The position numbers were made by a program, and so were the translations under genes. A stretch of 64,000 nucleotides of DNA from Bacillus thuringiensis (GTDB lineage: Bacteria; Bacillota; Bacilli; Bacillales; Bacillaceae_G), in assembly GCF_022095615.2 (NCBI RefSeq), contig NZ_CP155559.1:3903501-3967500 (forward strand). Reading direction: 5' to 3'. Below, one piece after another: positions 1-9,301 of the stretch (position 1 is its first letter; each line of letters opens with the position of its first letter). The notes beneath the pieces are model-generated. The model did not search any database. It saw only the letters and a program-made list of their open reading frames with translations, and was not told the DNA's origin.

Positions 1-1399
1 TTACTTTTACAGCATATAACGTATTTGGATATACATATAAATCTGCCACGTTTTTAATTGCTAACGTTCCAGCTGGAATATCCGTATAATATGTAGCACC
101 GTTTCGGCCCCCCGCTTTAAATGGTGCGCCCGCAGATAAAACTGGAATTCCTTTATATTTGCTATACTGTCCATTTTCAGCAAACAACTTTTCTACATAC
201 CATTTTTGTGCATTTGTCACAAGTTGTACAGAAGGATCATCTTGTACTAATGAGAAATAACTATTAATTGGCGCTGTCGTTTTTCCTACAGCTGTATTCA
301 CATAATCAATTGTCGCTTGATGATCATCTTTAATTTCATTAACTAATTTTTGATCGGATTGTACTAATGGATTCCCTTTACTATCAGCGATCGGACGAAG
401 TTGCGGCTTCGATTGCTCTTTTTGTATTTCCCATTTTCCGTTTACCTTTTTCAACTGCATATCAATAATACCTAAGTTACTTCCAAAGACACCAGGCATT
501 ACAACTGGAACTCCATTAAATACATCCTTCACTTCAGTATGTGAATGTCCCATTAATACTGCATCTACACCAGGAACCTCTGTTAAATAATACGACGCGT
601 TTTCCATGCCAACGTTGTATCCACTCTTATCAACACCGGAGTGCGCTAGTGCAACGATGACATCTGCACCTTCTGCTTTCATTTTTGGCACCATTTTCTT
701 CGCCGTTTCAACTATATCTTTTGCTTTCACTTTTCCTTCTAAATTCGCTTTATCCCAGTTCATAACTTGAGGTGGAACAAATCCCATTACGCCAATTTTC
801 ACTTTTTGTTTTTGACCTGATTCATCTTCTACTTCTTTTTCAAAAACATGATATGGTTTAAAGTAGTTTTGGTCGTTCTCTTTATTATTATCTTTATCAT
901 CTTTATAGACGTTCGAGTTAATAACCGGGAACTCTGTTTTACTAATTACTTTGTTTAAATAGTCTAAACCATAGTTAAATTCATGATTCCCAAGAGAGAT
1001 GACGTCATACTTCATTAAATTCATTAAACGATATAATGGATGTGTATAACTAGGATCCACAGGCTTCTTCGGATCATTTATTTTATTCGCTACATAATCT
1101 CCAAGCGGTGTCCCTTGTAATGCATCCCCATCATCAAATAGGACAGAGTTCTTCGCTTCTTCACGTGCTTTATTAACAAGTGTTGCAGTTTGCACGAGAC
1201 CTACTTTATTATCTGTTTTCGTTTGATAATAATCGTAATTCATTAAGTTAACGTGAATATCTGATGTTTCTAGAATTCGTAAGTTAACCGTACTCTCCCC
1301 ATTGTTCTCATCCGCATGAGCTGTTGTTGGCAACACTTGTGGTGCTATTACACCAATAGCAAGAGTTGCTCCAGCTAGCATTTTTTTTGACTTTTTCAC
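1..1399 (-). CDS. Secreted 5'-nucleotidase / 2',3'-cyclic-nucleotide phosphodiesterase (C-terminus cut by window edge)
   Basis: The gene starts at GTG 1399 (GTG-AAA-AAG-TCA) behind AAGGGGGA and runs off the left edge, so about 466 codons are visible. The product opens with a signal peptide (basic KKSKK, hydrophobic stretch, cleavage near TTAHA). It then has calcineurin-type metallophosphatase motifs: ETSDIHVN, DDGDALQGTP, SLGNHEFNYG and VLMGHSHTEV, which bind two metal ions. A 5'-nucleotidase C-terminal domain begins before the edge (SAGAPFKAGGRNG). The family hydrolyses 2',3'-cyclic nucleotides and 3'- or 5'-nucleotides outside the cell for phosphate and nucleoside salvage. Whether this is a one-domain CpdB type or a longer YfkN type cannot be judged here. 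The upstream leader has a 10-bp inverted repeat. Confidence 0.9.
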   Translation of the reverse strand, partial: MKKSKKMLAGATLAIGVIAPQVLPTTAHADENNGESTVNLRILETSDIHVNLMNYDYYQTKTDNKVGLVQTATLVNKAREEAKNSVLFDDGDALQGTPLGDYVANKINDPKKPVDPSYTHPLYRLMNLMKYDVISLGNHEFNYGLDYLNKVISKTEFPVINSNVYKDDKDNNKENDQNYFKPYHVFEKEVEDESGQKQKVKIGVMGFVPPQVMNWDKANLEGKVKAKDIVETAKKMVPKMKAEGADVIVALAHSGVDKSGYNVGMENASYYLTEVPGVDAVLMGHSHTEVKDVFNGVPVVMPGVFGSNLGIIDMQLKKVNGKWEIQKEQSKPQLRPIADSKGNPLVQSDQKLVNEIKDDHQATIDYVNTAVGKTTAPINSYFSLVQDDPSVQLVTNAQKWYVEKLFAENGQYSKYKGIPVLSAGAPFKAGGRNGATYYTDIPAGTLAIKNVADLYVYPNTLYAVKV

Positions 1400-1448
1400 A
1401 AAAAATCCCCCTTATACAATTACCCAAAATAATGAAAAGAATCTCTAT

Positions 1449-1490
1449 TTGTCTCTAACCACATACCTTTTTTTCTTCTATTAGAGACAA
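1449..1490. repeat. 10-bp inverted repeat upstream of the nucleotidase gene
   Basis: TTGTCTCTAA (1449-1458) is perfectly complementary to TTAGAGACAA (1481-1490) with a 22-nt spacer. It lies about 50-90 nt ahead of the GTG start of the minus-strand nucleotidase. It could be a hairpin in the 5' leader or a split operator. No T-run follows that would make it a terminator. Seen in sequence; function inferred. Confidence 0.4.
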
Positions 1491-1509
1491 GATTTCCATT
1501 TCATCCTGC

Positions 1510-1594
1510 GCTAATGAGTAGTCCCCTTAAACGCTTGATTGTTGAAACTTTAATTAGCAGAAAATAAAGCCCTACTCATTAAAATTTCACCTTA
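1510..1594 (-). repeat. Cereus-group interspersed hairpin repeat, copy A (degenerate)
   Basis: Read on the minus strand this starts ATAAGGTGAAATTTTAATGAG and ends with CTACTCATTAG. Its first 25 or so bases match the starts of the copies at 19570, 24675 and 46389 in this window, whose consensus is ATAAAGTGAAACTTTAATCAG. The ends pair (AATGAGTAG with CTACTCATT), giving one long imperfect hairpin. It lies between divergent genes. The gap 1400-1762 otherwise holds only promoters. Confidence 0.5.
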
Positions 1595-1639
1595 TCTGAC
1601 ATTATCATATATAATGTACTTTCATATCGTCAATATTTT

Positions 1640-1668
1640 TTGACATACTTCTACAAATTTTCTGTAAA
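1640..1668 (+). promoter_or_regulatory. Candidate sigma-A promoter of the SGNH hydrolase gene
   Basis: TTGACA (1640-1645), a 17-nt spacer and TGTAAA (1663-1668) precede the ATG at 1763 by about 95 nt. A second candidate is closer: TTGTTA (1710-1715), 16 nt, TACAAT (1732-1737). Which is used cannot be decided from sequence. Confidence 0.35.
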
Positions 1669-1762
1669 GTTATTGTGGATTTTTCATAAATATATATTAT
1701 GCCCTTACATTGTTAATACTGCTGAATATGATACAATTACCAATTACAAGGAGGATTAATTT

Positions 1763-2542
1763 ATGAAAAAAGTCATCTTAACAATTGTTTGTCTCCTCCT
1801 TCTAATCATTTCTTATTCTTATTTTGAAAAGAACGATGAGACAAAACAAAATGAACCCGAAGAAAAAACAGAAAAAACATCTACTCCAAGTTGGATTGAT
1901 AAGCAACCAAGTGATTCCTTTTATCATCTCGTACTAGGTGATTCACTCGCCAAAGGATATGGATCGACACAAGGGGGATTTGCTGAATTAGCTTCTAGAC
2001 AAATAGAAGCACAAATTCATAAACCAATTACCGTAGAAAATCTCGGGATAAACGGTCTTACAACAGATCGTCTCGCTAAAAAAGTTCAATCAGAAGATGT
2101 TCAACAAAAAATTAGAGCAGCAAATATCATTACGATTAATATTGGAGGAAATAATTTATTTCGCTTAAATCGTGATGTCGGTGTTATAGACGGTATTAAA
2201 ATGTTAAATAAAGAAAAAGCTCATTTTGAAGCGGATATAAAAACTATTGTAAAGACAGTTCGCGATCAAAACCCGGACGCTTTACTCATTCTCTCAGAGC
2301 TCTATAACCCATTACAACTCGATGACTCCATCGCCAGTTATGCAGATATGTTTTTAGATGGCTGGAATGAATCCGTTTATTCCATTTCAAAAGCGAATCA
2401 GCCATCTATCGTTTTACCCATTCGTAAATTAATATCGAATGATAAAAAAGAATTACTCTTTGACCAAGTACACCCAAATGATAAAGGCTATACGATTATT
2501 GCCGATTCATTTACAAAAAAAGTGTTGGCCTACAAATATTAA
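1763..2542 (+). CDS. SGNH/GDSL-family esterase or lipase, exported
   Basis: A 259-residue SGNH hydrolase. The N-terminus is a membrane anchor or signal peptide (MKKVILTIVCLLLLIIS), followed by an acidic/lysine-rich linker. All family blocks are visible: block I LVLGDSLAKGYG with the catalytic Ser, block II GINGLTTDRL, block III INIGGNN, and block V DQVHPNDKGY with the catalytic Asp and His. The family cleaves ester bonds in lipids, acetylated sugars or acyl-proteins; the substrate cannot be predicted. The start is ATG 1763 behind AAGGAGGA. It appears to be a single-gene unit acting at the outer face of the membrane. Confidence 0.88.
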   Translation: MKKVILTIVCLLLLIISYSYFEKNDETKQNEPEEKTEKTSTPSWIDKQPSDSFYHLVLGDSLAKGYGSTQGGFAELASRQIEAQIHKPITVENLGINGLTTDRLAKKVQSEDVQQKIRAANIITINIGGNNLFRLNRDVGVIDGIKMLNKEKAHFEADIKTIVKTVRDQNPDALLILSELYNPLQLDDSIASYADMFLDGWNESVYSISKANQPSIVLPIRKLISNDKKELLFDQVHPNDKGYTIIADSFTKKVLAYKY

Positions 2543-2616
2543 AGTTCCCATGAAACAATTCTATTTTTATAACATGTCTTTTTTGTTACAATGATAGTGT
2601 GGAAGGGGGCCTTTAT

Positions 2617-3063
2617 ATGGAATCACGCGAGTGGGAACGTATTGTTGATCATCTTCTTTCGCTAGTGCCTCTTTTTTATCGCAAATTTATGCTTCCTGGA
2701 GAATTTTCTTCTCAAAGACATATGCCGCCATCACATACACAAGTATTGCTGCTTCTGCACGAAAATGGCACATTAGCAGTTTCCGAAATTGGCAAGCGGT
2801 TAGCGATTTCACGGCCTAACATGACACCTCTATTAAACAAACTAATTCAAGAAGAACTAATAGAGCGTCATTATAGCGAAAAAGATCGACGGGTCATTTT
2901 AATTTCCCTAACATCTGAAGGGAAATTGTTAGTAAATCAGTATCAACAATTCATTTTAGACAAATTAAAAGAAAATTTCCAAACATTATCTGAGGAAGAA
3001 CGTGAAAAGCTCATTCACTCTCTTCAAACCATTCAAAATTTAATTTTGAAAACAAACGCATAA
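2617..3063 (+). CDS. MarR-family transcriptional regulator
   Basis: A 148-residue winged-helix regulator. ATG 2617 is chosen because AAGGGGG (2603-2609) lies 7-8 nt before it; an in-frame GTG at 2599 lies upstream of that site. The DNA-binding part is clear: LAVSEIGKRLAISRPNMTPLLNKL as helix-turn-helix, then the wing SEKDRRVILISLT with the DRR signature of MarR proteins. N- and C-terminal helices form the dimer interface. MarR proteins usually repress nearby genes and release DNA on binding phenolic ligands or on thiol oxidation. No obvious partner gene adjoins it, and a hairpin closes the unit at 3062-3089. Confidence 0.88.
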   Translation: MESREWERIVDHLLSLVPLFYRKFMLPGEFSSQRHMPPSHTQVLLLLHENGTLAVSEIGKRLAISRPNMTPLLNKLIQEELIERHYSEKDRRVILISLTSEGKLLVNQYQQFILDKLKENFQTLSEEEREKLIHSLQTIQNLILKTNA

Positions 3064-3089
3064 AGCTGCTTCTAAATAGAAGCAGCTTT
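3062..3089 (+). terminator. Hairpin after the marR gene
   Basis: AAAGCTGCTTCT and AGAAGCAGCTTT pair perfectly (12 bp) around AAAT, directly after the marR stop codon. The T-run is short, so termination strength is uncertain. It also overlaps the tail of the convergent gene at 3088. Confidence 0.6.
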
Positions 3090-3294
3090 ATGATTCGTAA
3101 TAATTACCATAGTATACATTTGAATACGGCCATGTCGTTAAATATGGTTTTTGTTCTTGCGTAGATTGTTGTGGTGGTATTTGTGGTATTTGCTGAAATT
3201 GTTGCTGCTGATACACTCCAAATTGCTGCCTCATATCATTTACCGGATAATAATTTACATATGGGTATACTTGAGGTACGTAATAATAATACAT
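3088..3294 (-). CDS. Small Tyr/Gln/Pro-rich protein, possibly spore-surface related
   Basis: A 68-residue protein of biased composition. It begins MYYYYVPQVYPYVNYYP, passes through a glutamine/proline stretch (QQQQFQQIPQIPPQQ) and ends in YSNVYYGNYYES. The start at 3294 has AAGGGGGAGAG at good spacing. No known domain is recognised. Tyr- and Gln-rich low-complexity proteins of this size are common in Bacillus spore coats and can be cross-linked there, but that link is inference from composition only. It has no transmembrane segment or signal peptide. It lies between a convergent marR gene and the DUF2062 gene. Confidence 0.6.
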   Translation of the reverse strand: MYYYYVPQVYPYVNYYPVNDMRQQFGVYQQQQFQQIPQIPPQQSTQEQKPYLTTWPYSNVYYGNYYES

Positions 3295-3352
3295 TCATTC
3301 TCTCCCCCTTTTTCTTAAACATATTCAAAGGAGAAAATGAATGTGCCATTCT

Positions 3353-3913
3353 TTATATTTGTACAAGTGGTTCTCTCACTCGTTTCTTTCTGTTCTTCAA
3401 ACGTAACTTACGGTTCTTTTCATATAAATAATGCACAACGAAATATGAAATTACCCCAAACACAACTCCTATTATCGTCATACCAATCAATACATACACT
3501 TCACTCTGCAATAAGCTCTTTAACATTGTGAAAATATGGCTTGAAAACAAGTCAGATATCGTAAATGGTTCATGATGTATTTTTTCTACATGAAATGGAT
3601 AAATCATTTTCCCTAACGCATAAGCAACTGGAAATAAAAATACCGGTAAAAACGATATTTTCCCAATAATATTGCCAATAACCGCAGCAGGAAAAGATCC
3701 CTTGGCTAATCGAACGATCGGATAAAATATTACATATACGAGCGATGCCGTATATATGACCAACATCTCTAAACCAAATCCAATTGCAAAACCTAACGAT
3801 ACTTTCTTTGCTCCTTCTGGTGATCGAAGCAACTTATAATATTGAAACTTTAATATTCTCCACATCCGCTTGAAAAACGAATATGTTTTCTTAGGTGTTT
3901 TCAAATTCATCAT
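3353..3913 (-). CDS. DUF2062-family membrane protein
   Basis: The conserved part begins near MMNLKTPKKTYSFFKR and contains the family hallmark SPEGAKKVSLGFAIGFGLEML. It has several hydrophobic segments (VIYTASLVYVIFYP, FLPVFLFPVAYALG, VYVLIGMTIIGVVFGVISYF) and a basic C-terminus (KNRKLRLKNRKKR). The open frame extends to 4048, but that end overlaps the argF terminator hairpin, so a start at 3913 (186 residues; 3910 is equally possible) is preferred. No strong Shine-Dalgarno sequence was found. DUF2062 proteins have no established biochemical role; some are fused to glycosyltransferases. Confidence 0.75.
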   Translation of the reverse strand: MMNLKTPKKTYSFFKRMWRILKFQYYKLLRSPEGAKKVSLGFAIGFGLEMLVIYTASLVYVIFYPIVRLAKGSFPAAVIGNIIGKISFLPVFLFPVAYALGKMIYPFHVEKIHHEPFTISDLFSSHIFTMLKSLLQSEVYVLIGMTIIGVVFGVISYFVVHYLYEKNRKLRLKNRKKRVREPLVQI

Positions 3914-4037
3914 CTCTTTAACTATATTTTTTCTATCTAGTATGTCCTTACATGATATGAAAAACAAATGTAGTTTACTCTTTTTATTATAAATGATATA
4001 GAGATGATTAACCAAATATACATACGACATTTCAATA

Positions 4038-4085
4038 TAAAAAAGCACACCTCCAATTGTTATTCGTGCCTAACAATTGGAGGTG
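4038..4085 (-). terminator. Terminator of the arg biosynthesis operon
   Basis: CACCTCCAATTGTTA (4048-4062) and TAACAATTGGAGGTG (4071-4085) form a perfect 15-bp stem with an 8-nt loop. On the minus strand it is followed by TGCTTTTTTATATT. It lies just after the argF stop codon. Confidence 0.92.
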
Positions 4086-4093
4086 CACATCAT

Positions 4094-5044
4094 TTAGGAA
4101 AGTTCTTCTACATTTTTAAATAAACTTACTAATAATGCTTTTTGCGCGTGCAATCGATTACCAGCTTGCTCAAATACGATAGACTGTGGTCCATCTATAA
4201 TTCCTCCCGTTACTTCTTCTTCACGATGGGCAGGTAAACAGTGTAAGAAACGATATGTTTGCTTCGCATGCATAACAAGTTCTTTATTGATTTGGTAAGG
4301 TTGAAATAAAGTATATTTCTCTTCTTCTCCCTCTTGCCCCATACTCATCCAAACGTCAGTATAAATGAAATCTGCTTCACTCACTGCTAATTCAGGATCA
4401 TGCAAAACTTCAATTTCAGCTCCTGTTTCCTTGGCAATCGCTAACGCTTTTTTTACAATCTCTTCATTCGGTTCATACCCTACAGGCGTTGCAACAGTCA
4501 TATGCATTCCGACTTTCGCACTCGCTAACAACAATGAATGACATACATTATTTCCGTCACCTACGTAAGCCAATTTTATTCCTTTAAATGTATTTGTTTC
4601 TTCATATATCGTCATTAGGTCTGCCAATGCTTGACAAGGGTGATGATCATCCGTTAAACCGTTAATAACAGGAATACTCGATTCTTTTGCAAGCTCTTCT
4701 ACATCCGCGTGTGAGAATGTACGTATCATGATCCCGTCAATATAATGCGATAATACTTTCGCAGTATCTGAAACGGTTTCCCCTCTCCCCATTTGCATCT
4801 CTTTCCCACTTAAAAACATACCATGTCCCCCGAGTTGTACCATTCCTGCTTCAAAAGAAACGCGAGTACGAGTTGAATGTTTATCAAAAATAAGCCCTAA
4901 TATTTTCCCTTGTAATAAAGGCTCCTGCTTATTCTTTTTTAAATATATAGCGAACTCAATTAATGAAATAATTTCTTCTTGCGTCAGTTCTTCTAAAGTT
5001 AAAAGATCTTTCGTATTTAATTTTGGTACTTGTACAGTTGACAT
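4094..5044 (-). CDS. argF: Ornithine carbamoyltransferase
   Basis: 316 residues, full length. It joins carbamoyl phosphate and ornithine to give citrulline, the sixth step of arginine synthesis, in the cytoplasm. The carbamoyl-phosphate loop STRTRVSFE is at about residues 57-65, HPCQALADL in the middle, and the ornithine-side motif [10 protein letters not shown] near residue 270. SMG of the mobile loop (WMSMGQE) is present. GGGGGAAATTTC precedes the ATG. It is the last gene of argC-J-B-D-F, 12 nt after argD, and is followed by a strong terminator. No carAB genes for carbamoyl phosphate lie in this operon. An arginine deiminase-type catabolic OTC is unlikely given the biosynthetic neighbours. 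Confidence 0.97.
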   Translation of the reverse strand: MSTVQVPKLNTKDLLTLEELTQEEIISLIEFAIYLKKNKQEPLLQGKILGLIFDKHSTRTRVSFEAGMVQLGGHGMFLSGKEMQMGRGETVSDTAKVLSHYIDGIMIRTFSHADVEELAKESSIPVINGLTDDHHPCQALADLMTIYEETNTFKGIKLAYVGDGNNVCHSLLLASAKVGMHMTVATPVGYEPNEEIVKKALAIAKETGAEIEVLHDPELAVSEADFIYTDVWMSMGQEGEEEKYTLFQPYQINKELVMHAKQTYRFLHCLPAHREEEVTGGIIDGPQSIVFEQAGNRLHAQKALLVSLFKNVEELS

Positions 5045-5056
5045 GAAATTTCCCCC

Positions 5057-6217
5057 TTATATGATTGATACGTTTTTTGTACAAACTACTTTTTTTATTA
5101 TATATACTGCCTGTTCTAACTCTTCATTCGTGACAATGAGTGGCGGTAATAGTCTTATAACATTAGGCCCTGCTTGTAATACGAGAAGTCCTTCTTTCTC
5201 TAGTTGTTCTATAAAACTTGCAACTTCATGCTTACACTCAATCCCAACCATAAGCCCCTTACCACGTATATTTTGAATACATTCGACATGTTGTAATTCC
5301 TCTTGCAACTTCTGTAATACGTACTCGCCCTTTTCTTGTACTTCTTTTAAAAACGATGGTCTTTTACTTACTTGCAATACTTCTTTCGCTGCAGCCATCG
5401 CGATGTAATTCCCGCCAAAAGTTGAACCGTGTGATCCTGCAGTAAACGACGTTCCGAGCTCTTTCCGGCCAATCATCGCTCCGACAGGAATGCCATTCCC
5501 AAGTGCCTTTGCAACGGTAACGATATCAGGCTCTATTCCCACTTGTTCATAAGCGAATAGTGTTCCAGTTCTTCCTATCCCCGTTTGTACTTCGTCTATA
5601 ATAAATAAGGAACCGAACTTATTACATAATGTTTCAATCTCTTTCAAAAAAGATAGATCAGCAGGTATGACTCCTCCCTCTCCTTGAACTACTTCTACCA
5701 TTACCGCCGCAACTTCTTCATTCATTACTTCCTCTAATGCTTTAATATTGTTAAAAGGGATATGTAAAAAAGATGGAAGTAATGGACCAAATCCTTCTTT
5801 TACCTTATCTTGGCCCGTTGCACTCATCGTTCCAAATGTTCTACCGTGAAAAGACTGCTGGCATGTTACGACGAGAGATTTTCCAGTATGCTTACGTGCT
5901 AACTTCAAAGCTGCTTCATTTGCCTCTGCCCCGCTATTACAGAAAAACACATAATCTAATGCTCTATTTTCTGTTAATAATGACGCAACTTCTTCTTGTA
6001 AGCTATTTGTAAACAGGTTAGATATATGCCATATATCATCAAGTTGCTCTTGTACACCTTTGAGAACAGTAGGGTGACAATGTCCTAAATTACATACGCC
6101 AATTCCTGATGTGAAGTCTAAATATTGCTTACCGTTATTATCAATAACTTTCGTTCCAGTTCCCTTTACAAACTCAATAGTTCTTCTGCCATACGTTTGA
6201 AAAAGATGGCTTGTCAT
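5057..6217 (-). CDS. argD: Acetylornithine aminotransferase
   Basis: 386 residues when started at ATG 6217 ([13 protein letters not shown]). That ATG overlaps the argB stop as ATGA, indicating translational coupling; the longer open frame to 6256 would run into argB. It is a class III PLP aminotransferase that makes N-acetylornithine from N-acetylglutamate semialdehyde and glutamate. Visible motifs are [15 protein letters not shown], the cofactor phosphate site [26 protein letters not shown] with the PLP-binding Asp, and [11 protein letters not shown] with the Schiff-base Lys. The GSTFGGN motif is present near residue 270. The arginine operon context favours argD over rocD or gabT. Confidence 0.96.
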   Translation of the reverse strand: MTSHLFQTYGRRTIEFVKGTGTKVIDNNGKQYLDFTSGIGVCNLGHCHPTVLKGVQEQLDDIWHISNLFTNSLQEEVASLLTENRALDYVFFCNSGAEANEAALKLARKHTGKSLVVTCQQSFHGRTFGTMSATGQDKVKEGFGPLLPSFLHIPFNNIKALEEVMNEEVAAVMVEVVQGEGGVIPADLSFLKEIETLCNKFGSLFIIDEVQTGIGRTGTLFAYEQVGIEPDIVTVAKALGNGIPVGAMIGRKELGTSFTAGSHGSTFGGNYIAMAAAKEVLQVSKRPSFLKEVQEKGEYVLQKLQEELQHVECIQNIRGKGLMVGIECKHEVASFIEQLEKEGLLVLQAGPNVIRLLPPLIVTNEELEQAVYIIKKVVCTKNVSII

Positions 6218-6981
6218 GCAATACTCACGCCTTTCGTTACCGTCGTTCCAATACACTCTCCTGTAACCTCAGTAAAATCTTTTGTACCATTCACAATAGT
6301 TATCTTTTGCACTCCCATTTTTAATGATGCTAGTGCCGCCTGTACTTTCGGAATCATCCCACCTGTAATAACACCTGTTTCTATAAAAGTAACAATCTCA
6401 AATTCGTCCGTTTTCTTTACTAATTTCCCTTCATTTAATATGCCATCTACATCTGTAATAAAAATGAGTTCTTTTGCGGATAATGCGGCCGCAATTCCAG
6501 CTGCAGCGGTATCCGCATTTATGTTATAAATCTCATTATCATTGATCCCAACCGGAGCAATAACAGGAATATAATTCATATTTATTAAACCTTTTAGTAA
6601 GGCTGTTTTTACATAACTTACCTCTCCTACATATCCTATCTCTGCGCCAACAGGTTGAACTTGAAGTAAATTACCATCACACCCGGAAAGCCCTACCGCA
6701 AGTAAATTATGCTTTTGTAAATTCATTACAAACTTTTTATTTGTACTTCCGCATAGCACCATTTGAACAACATCCATAACTTCTTTTGGTGTCACTCGTA
6801 AACCATCTCTTTTTTCTACTTTGATGTTACAATCTTTTAATTTAGCATCAATTTCTGGGCCGCCACCATGAACAATCACTACTTTATACTTCTGTTGCAA
6901 TTTCTTTATACAATCAAAAAACACATCATTTAATTGATCCAACATACTACCGCCGCATTTCACTACAATATAATCGCTCAT
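6214..6981 (-). CDS. argB: Acetylglutamate kinase
   Basis: 255 residues from ATG 6981 ([13 protein letters not shown]), which has AAGGAGAGGGAAG just upstream. A longer frame to 7008 overlaps the end of argJ and is rejected. The enzyme phosphorylates N-acetylglutamate, the second step of arginine synthesis. Amino-acid-kinase motifs are seen: VVKCGGSML for phosphate binding, [18 protein letters not shown], and [15 protein letters not shown] near residue 180. FITDVDGIL follows, where the adenine site lies. It lacks the extra N-terminal helix of arginine-inhibited enzymes, which fits a pathway in which argJ recycles the acetyl group. It starts 11 nt after argJ and overlaps argD by 4 nt. Confidence 0.96.
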   Translation of the reverse strand: MSDYIVVKCGGSMLDQLNDVFFDCIKKLQQKYKVVIVHGGGPEIDAKLKDCNIKVEKRDGLRVTPKEVMDVVQMVLCGSTNKKFVMNLQKHNLLAVGLSGCDGNLLQVQPVGAEIGYVGEVSYVKTALLKGLINMNYIPVIAPVGINDNEIYNINADTAAAGIAAALSAKELIFITDVDGILNEGKLVKKTDEFEIVTFIETGVITGGMIPKVQAALASLKMGVQKITIVNGTKDFTEVTGECIGTTVTKGVSIA

Positions 6982-6992
6982 CTTCCCTCTCC

Positions 6993-8216
6993 TTATGTAC
7001 GATAACAAGCGTTTATTTTCACATATTCATAACTTAAGTCACAGCCCCAAGCTGATCCCTTCTCTTCTCCTAGATGTAAATACACATCAATCATAATTTC
7101 ATGTTCTTTTAACTTCTTTTTCATTTCCTCTTCAGAAAACATTTGAGGTTCACTATTTTTTAACACAGCGATAGATTGAAGAGTAATATCAATTGTATTC
7201 GGATTAATCGCAACTTCACTTTGTCCAATACTGCTAATAATTCGCCCCCAATTTGAGTCTTCACCATGTATTGCTGTTTTCACAAGACTCGAACCGACTA
7301 TTTGCTTTGCAATTTTCTTTGCCTCTTCATTCGTTCGAGCTCCTAGCACATTTACTTCTATTAACTTCGTAGCACCTTCACCATCTAGTGCAATTTTTTT
7401 TGCTAAATCTTCACATACCTTCTGTAAAGCAAATGCGAAAGTTTCCCAATCCGTATGTTCCATATTGATTGGTTTCGTTTCTGATAATCCACTTGCCATA
7501 ACGATGACCATATCATTCGTAGAAGTATCCCCATCTACCGTAATTTGATTAAATGTATGATTCGTTATTTGTGATAATGCTGTTTGCAATACGTCATGTT
7601 CTATATGAGCGTCTGTCGTAATAAAACTCAGCATCGTTGCCATATTCGGATGAATCATCCCTGAACCTTTCGCAACACCAGCAATCGTCACTTTCTTCCC
7701 ATCAATAATCATCTCATAGCAAGTTTCTTTCGTTATAAGATCCGTCGTTAAAATCGCTTCAGAAAAAGAACGCGCTTCACTTACTTCCTTCGCCGGGATA
7801 AGAGTTGTAACTCCCTTTCGGATTATATCCATCGGCAGCTGAACACCAATTACACCTGTTGAAGCTACTGCAACGTAATTTTCTTTCACTCCAAAATGTT
7901 CCGCCCCTAATGCACGCATCTCGTAAGCATCTTGTAATCCTTTCATTCCTGTGCAAGCATTTGCATTTCCGCTATTGACGATAATAGCTTGTAATTTCCC
8001 CTCAGCAGTTATACTGTCTTTCGTTACAAGTAGCGGGGCTGCTTGTATTTGATTCGTTGTATAAACGGCAGCGCATGATGCTGGCACTTCACAAATGATT
8101 ACACCTAAATCCTTTTTTTCTTTTTTCAAACCATTTGCAGTACCGATCGCCGAAAAGCCTTTCGGCGTTACAATGGAACCATTTTCCAGTTTAGTAATAG
8201 ACTCTACTTTAATCAT
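6993..8216 (-). CDS. argJ: Bifunctional glutamate N-acetyltransferase / amino-acid acetyltransferase
   Basis: 407 residues from ATG 8216; an adjacent ATG at 8219 is also possible but sits only 2 nt from the GGGGG ribosome site. ArgJ moves the acetyl group from N-acetylornithine to glutamate and so makes the pathway cyclic. Bifunctional forms can also acetylate glutamate from acetyl-CoA. The self-cleavage region AKGSGMIHPNMATMLSF is at about residues 181-197; cleavage falls between Ala and the nucleophilic Thr, giving alpha and beta chains. The glycine-rich VDGDTSTNDMV and the C-terminal KINACYRT are present. Whether it is mono- or bifunctional cannot be told from sequence alone. Confidence 0.96.
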   Translation of the reverse strand: MIKVESITKLENGSIVTPKGFSAIGTANGLKKEKKDLGVIICEVPASCAAVYTTNQIQAAPLLVTKDSITAEGKLQAIIVNSGNANACTGMKGLQDAYEMRALGAEHFGVKENYVAVASTGVIGVQLPMDIIRKGVTTLIPAKEVSEARSFSEAILTTDLITKETCYEMIIDGKKVTIAGVAKGSGMIHPNMATMLSFITTDAHIEHDVLQTALSQITNHTFNQITVDGDTSTNDMVIVMASGLSETKPINMEHTDWETFAFALQKVCEDLAKKIALDGEGATKLIEVNVLGARTNEEAKKIAKQIVGSSLVKTAIHGEDSNWGRIISSIGQSEVAINPNTIDITLQSIAVLKNSEPQMFSEEEMKKKLKEHEIMIDVYLHLGEEKGSAWGCDLSYEYVKINACYRT

Positions 8217-8226
8217 CATGTCCCCC

Positions 8227-9264
8227 TTATAGATAAAGTGGTATATATTGTAAACCTGTTGTTTCTTCTAGTCCCGCTACTATATTTGCATTTTGAATCG
8301 CTTGCCCAGCCGCACCTTTCATCATATTGTCTATAACAGAAACGACTGTCACTCTTCCTGTTCTTTCATCGTAAGCTACCCCCATATCACAATAATTTGA
8401 GCCCCTCACTTCTTTCGGACTTGGAAACTCTCCTTGCGTACGAATTCGAATGAAAGCCGATTGTTCATACGTTTCTTCATATATTTTTTGAAATTGTTCT
8501 CTTTCCATTTCACGTTTTACTTTCGCATACAGTGTAATCATAATCCCTCGTGATATCGGAATTAAATGTGTACTAAACGTGATTGGCTTCGTTTCTCTAT
8601 TCCACTCTGCAAGCATTTGCTCAATCTCAGGAACGTGTTGATGCTCATTTACTTTATAAATACGTAAGTTATCGTATAACTCAGGAAAGTGAGTCATCGT
8701 TGTTGGCGTTTTGCCTGCTCCAGATACTCCTGATTTCGCATCTATAATAATTGAATCTTCTTCAATTATGCCGCTACATACTAACGGCAATATCGCTAAT
8801 AATGCAGCTGTAGCAAAACATCCTGGGTTTGCAATTAAATTTGCATTTTGAATCTCGGACCTTTGCCATTCACTTAACCCATATACAGCTTCCCTAAGAA
8901 CTTCTTCTTTTGCAGCTGTCCTTTTATACCACTGTTCATATATCAAAGGATCTTTCATACGAAAGTCTCCGGATAGGTCAATTACTTTTAGACCTACCGC
9001 TAATAGTTTTGGAGTTAACTCTGCTGATACTCCTGCTGGGGTTGCTAAAAATACAATTTCTGCTTCCTTCACTATTTCCTCCGCATCAATTTCTTGTAAC
9101 GTATGAACAAAAACATTTTGAAAATGCGGATATACATTTGTTATACACTCGCCAACTTGCGAAAAAGAATGAAGAGATGCTATCGAAAAATATGGATGTT
9201 GCTCTAATAACCGAATTAACTCAATACCCCCATACCCAGTTGCTCCAATAATCGCGACTTTCAT
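8227..9264 (-). CDS. argC: N-acetyl-gamma-glutamyl-phosphate reductase
   Basis: 345 residues. It reduces N-acetylglutamyl phosphate to the semialdehyde with NADPH, the third step of arginine synthesis. The dinucleotide-binding fold starts at the N-terminus (VAIIGATGYGGIELIRLL). The catalytic cysteine sits in LIANPGCFATAAL near residue 148, and the dimerisation domain includes KSGVSGAGKTP and VNEHQHVPEIEQ. AGGAGGAGCCT precedes the ATG. It is the first gene of argC-J-B-D-F and sits about 40 nt after a good sigma-A promoter, in an AT-rich region where the ArgR product of the gene at 51709 could act. Confidence 0.96.
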   Translation of the reverse strand: MKVAIIGATGYGGIELIRLLEQHPYFSIASLHSFSQVGECITNVYPHFQNVFVHTLQEIDAEEIVKEAEIVFLATPAGVSAELTPKLLAVGLKVIDLSGDFRMKDPLIYEQWYKRTAAKEEVLREAVYGLSEWQRSEIQNANLIANPGCFATAALLAILPLVCSGIIEEDSIIIDAKSGVSGAGKTPTTMTHFPELYDNLRIYKVNEHQHVPEIEQMLAEWNRETKPITFSTHLIPISRGIMITLYAKVKREMEREQFQKIYEETYEQSAFIRIRTQGEFPSPKEVRGSNYCDMGVAYDERTGRVTVVSVIDNMMKGAAGQAIQNANIVAGLEETTGLQYIPLYL

Positions 9265-9301
9265 AGGCTCCTCCTCATATCGATTCTTTAAATTAAGTAT
9301 G

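Noticed and set aside
6125..6529. 134-codon plus-strand frame over argB/argD
   Set aside because: Antisense to argB and argD, which carry full catalytic motifs.
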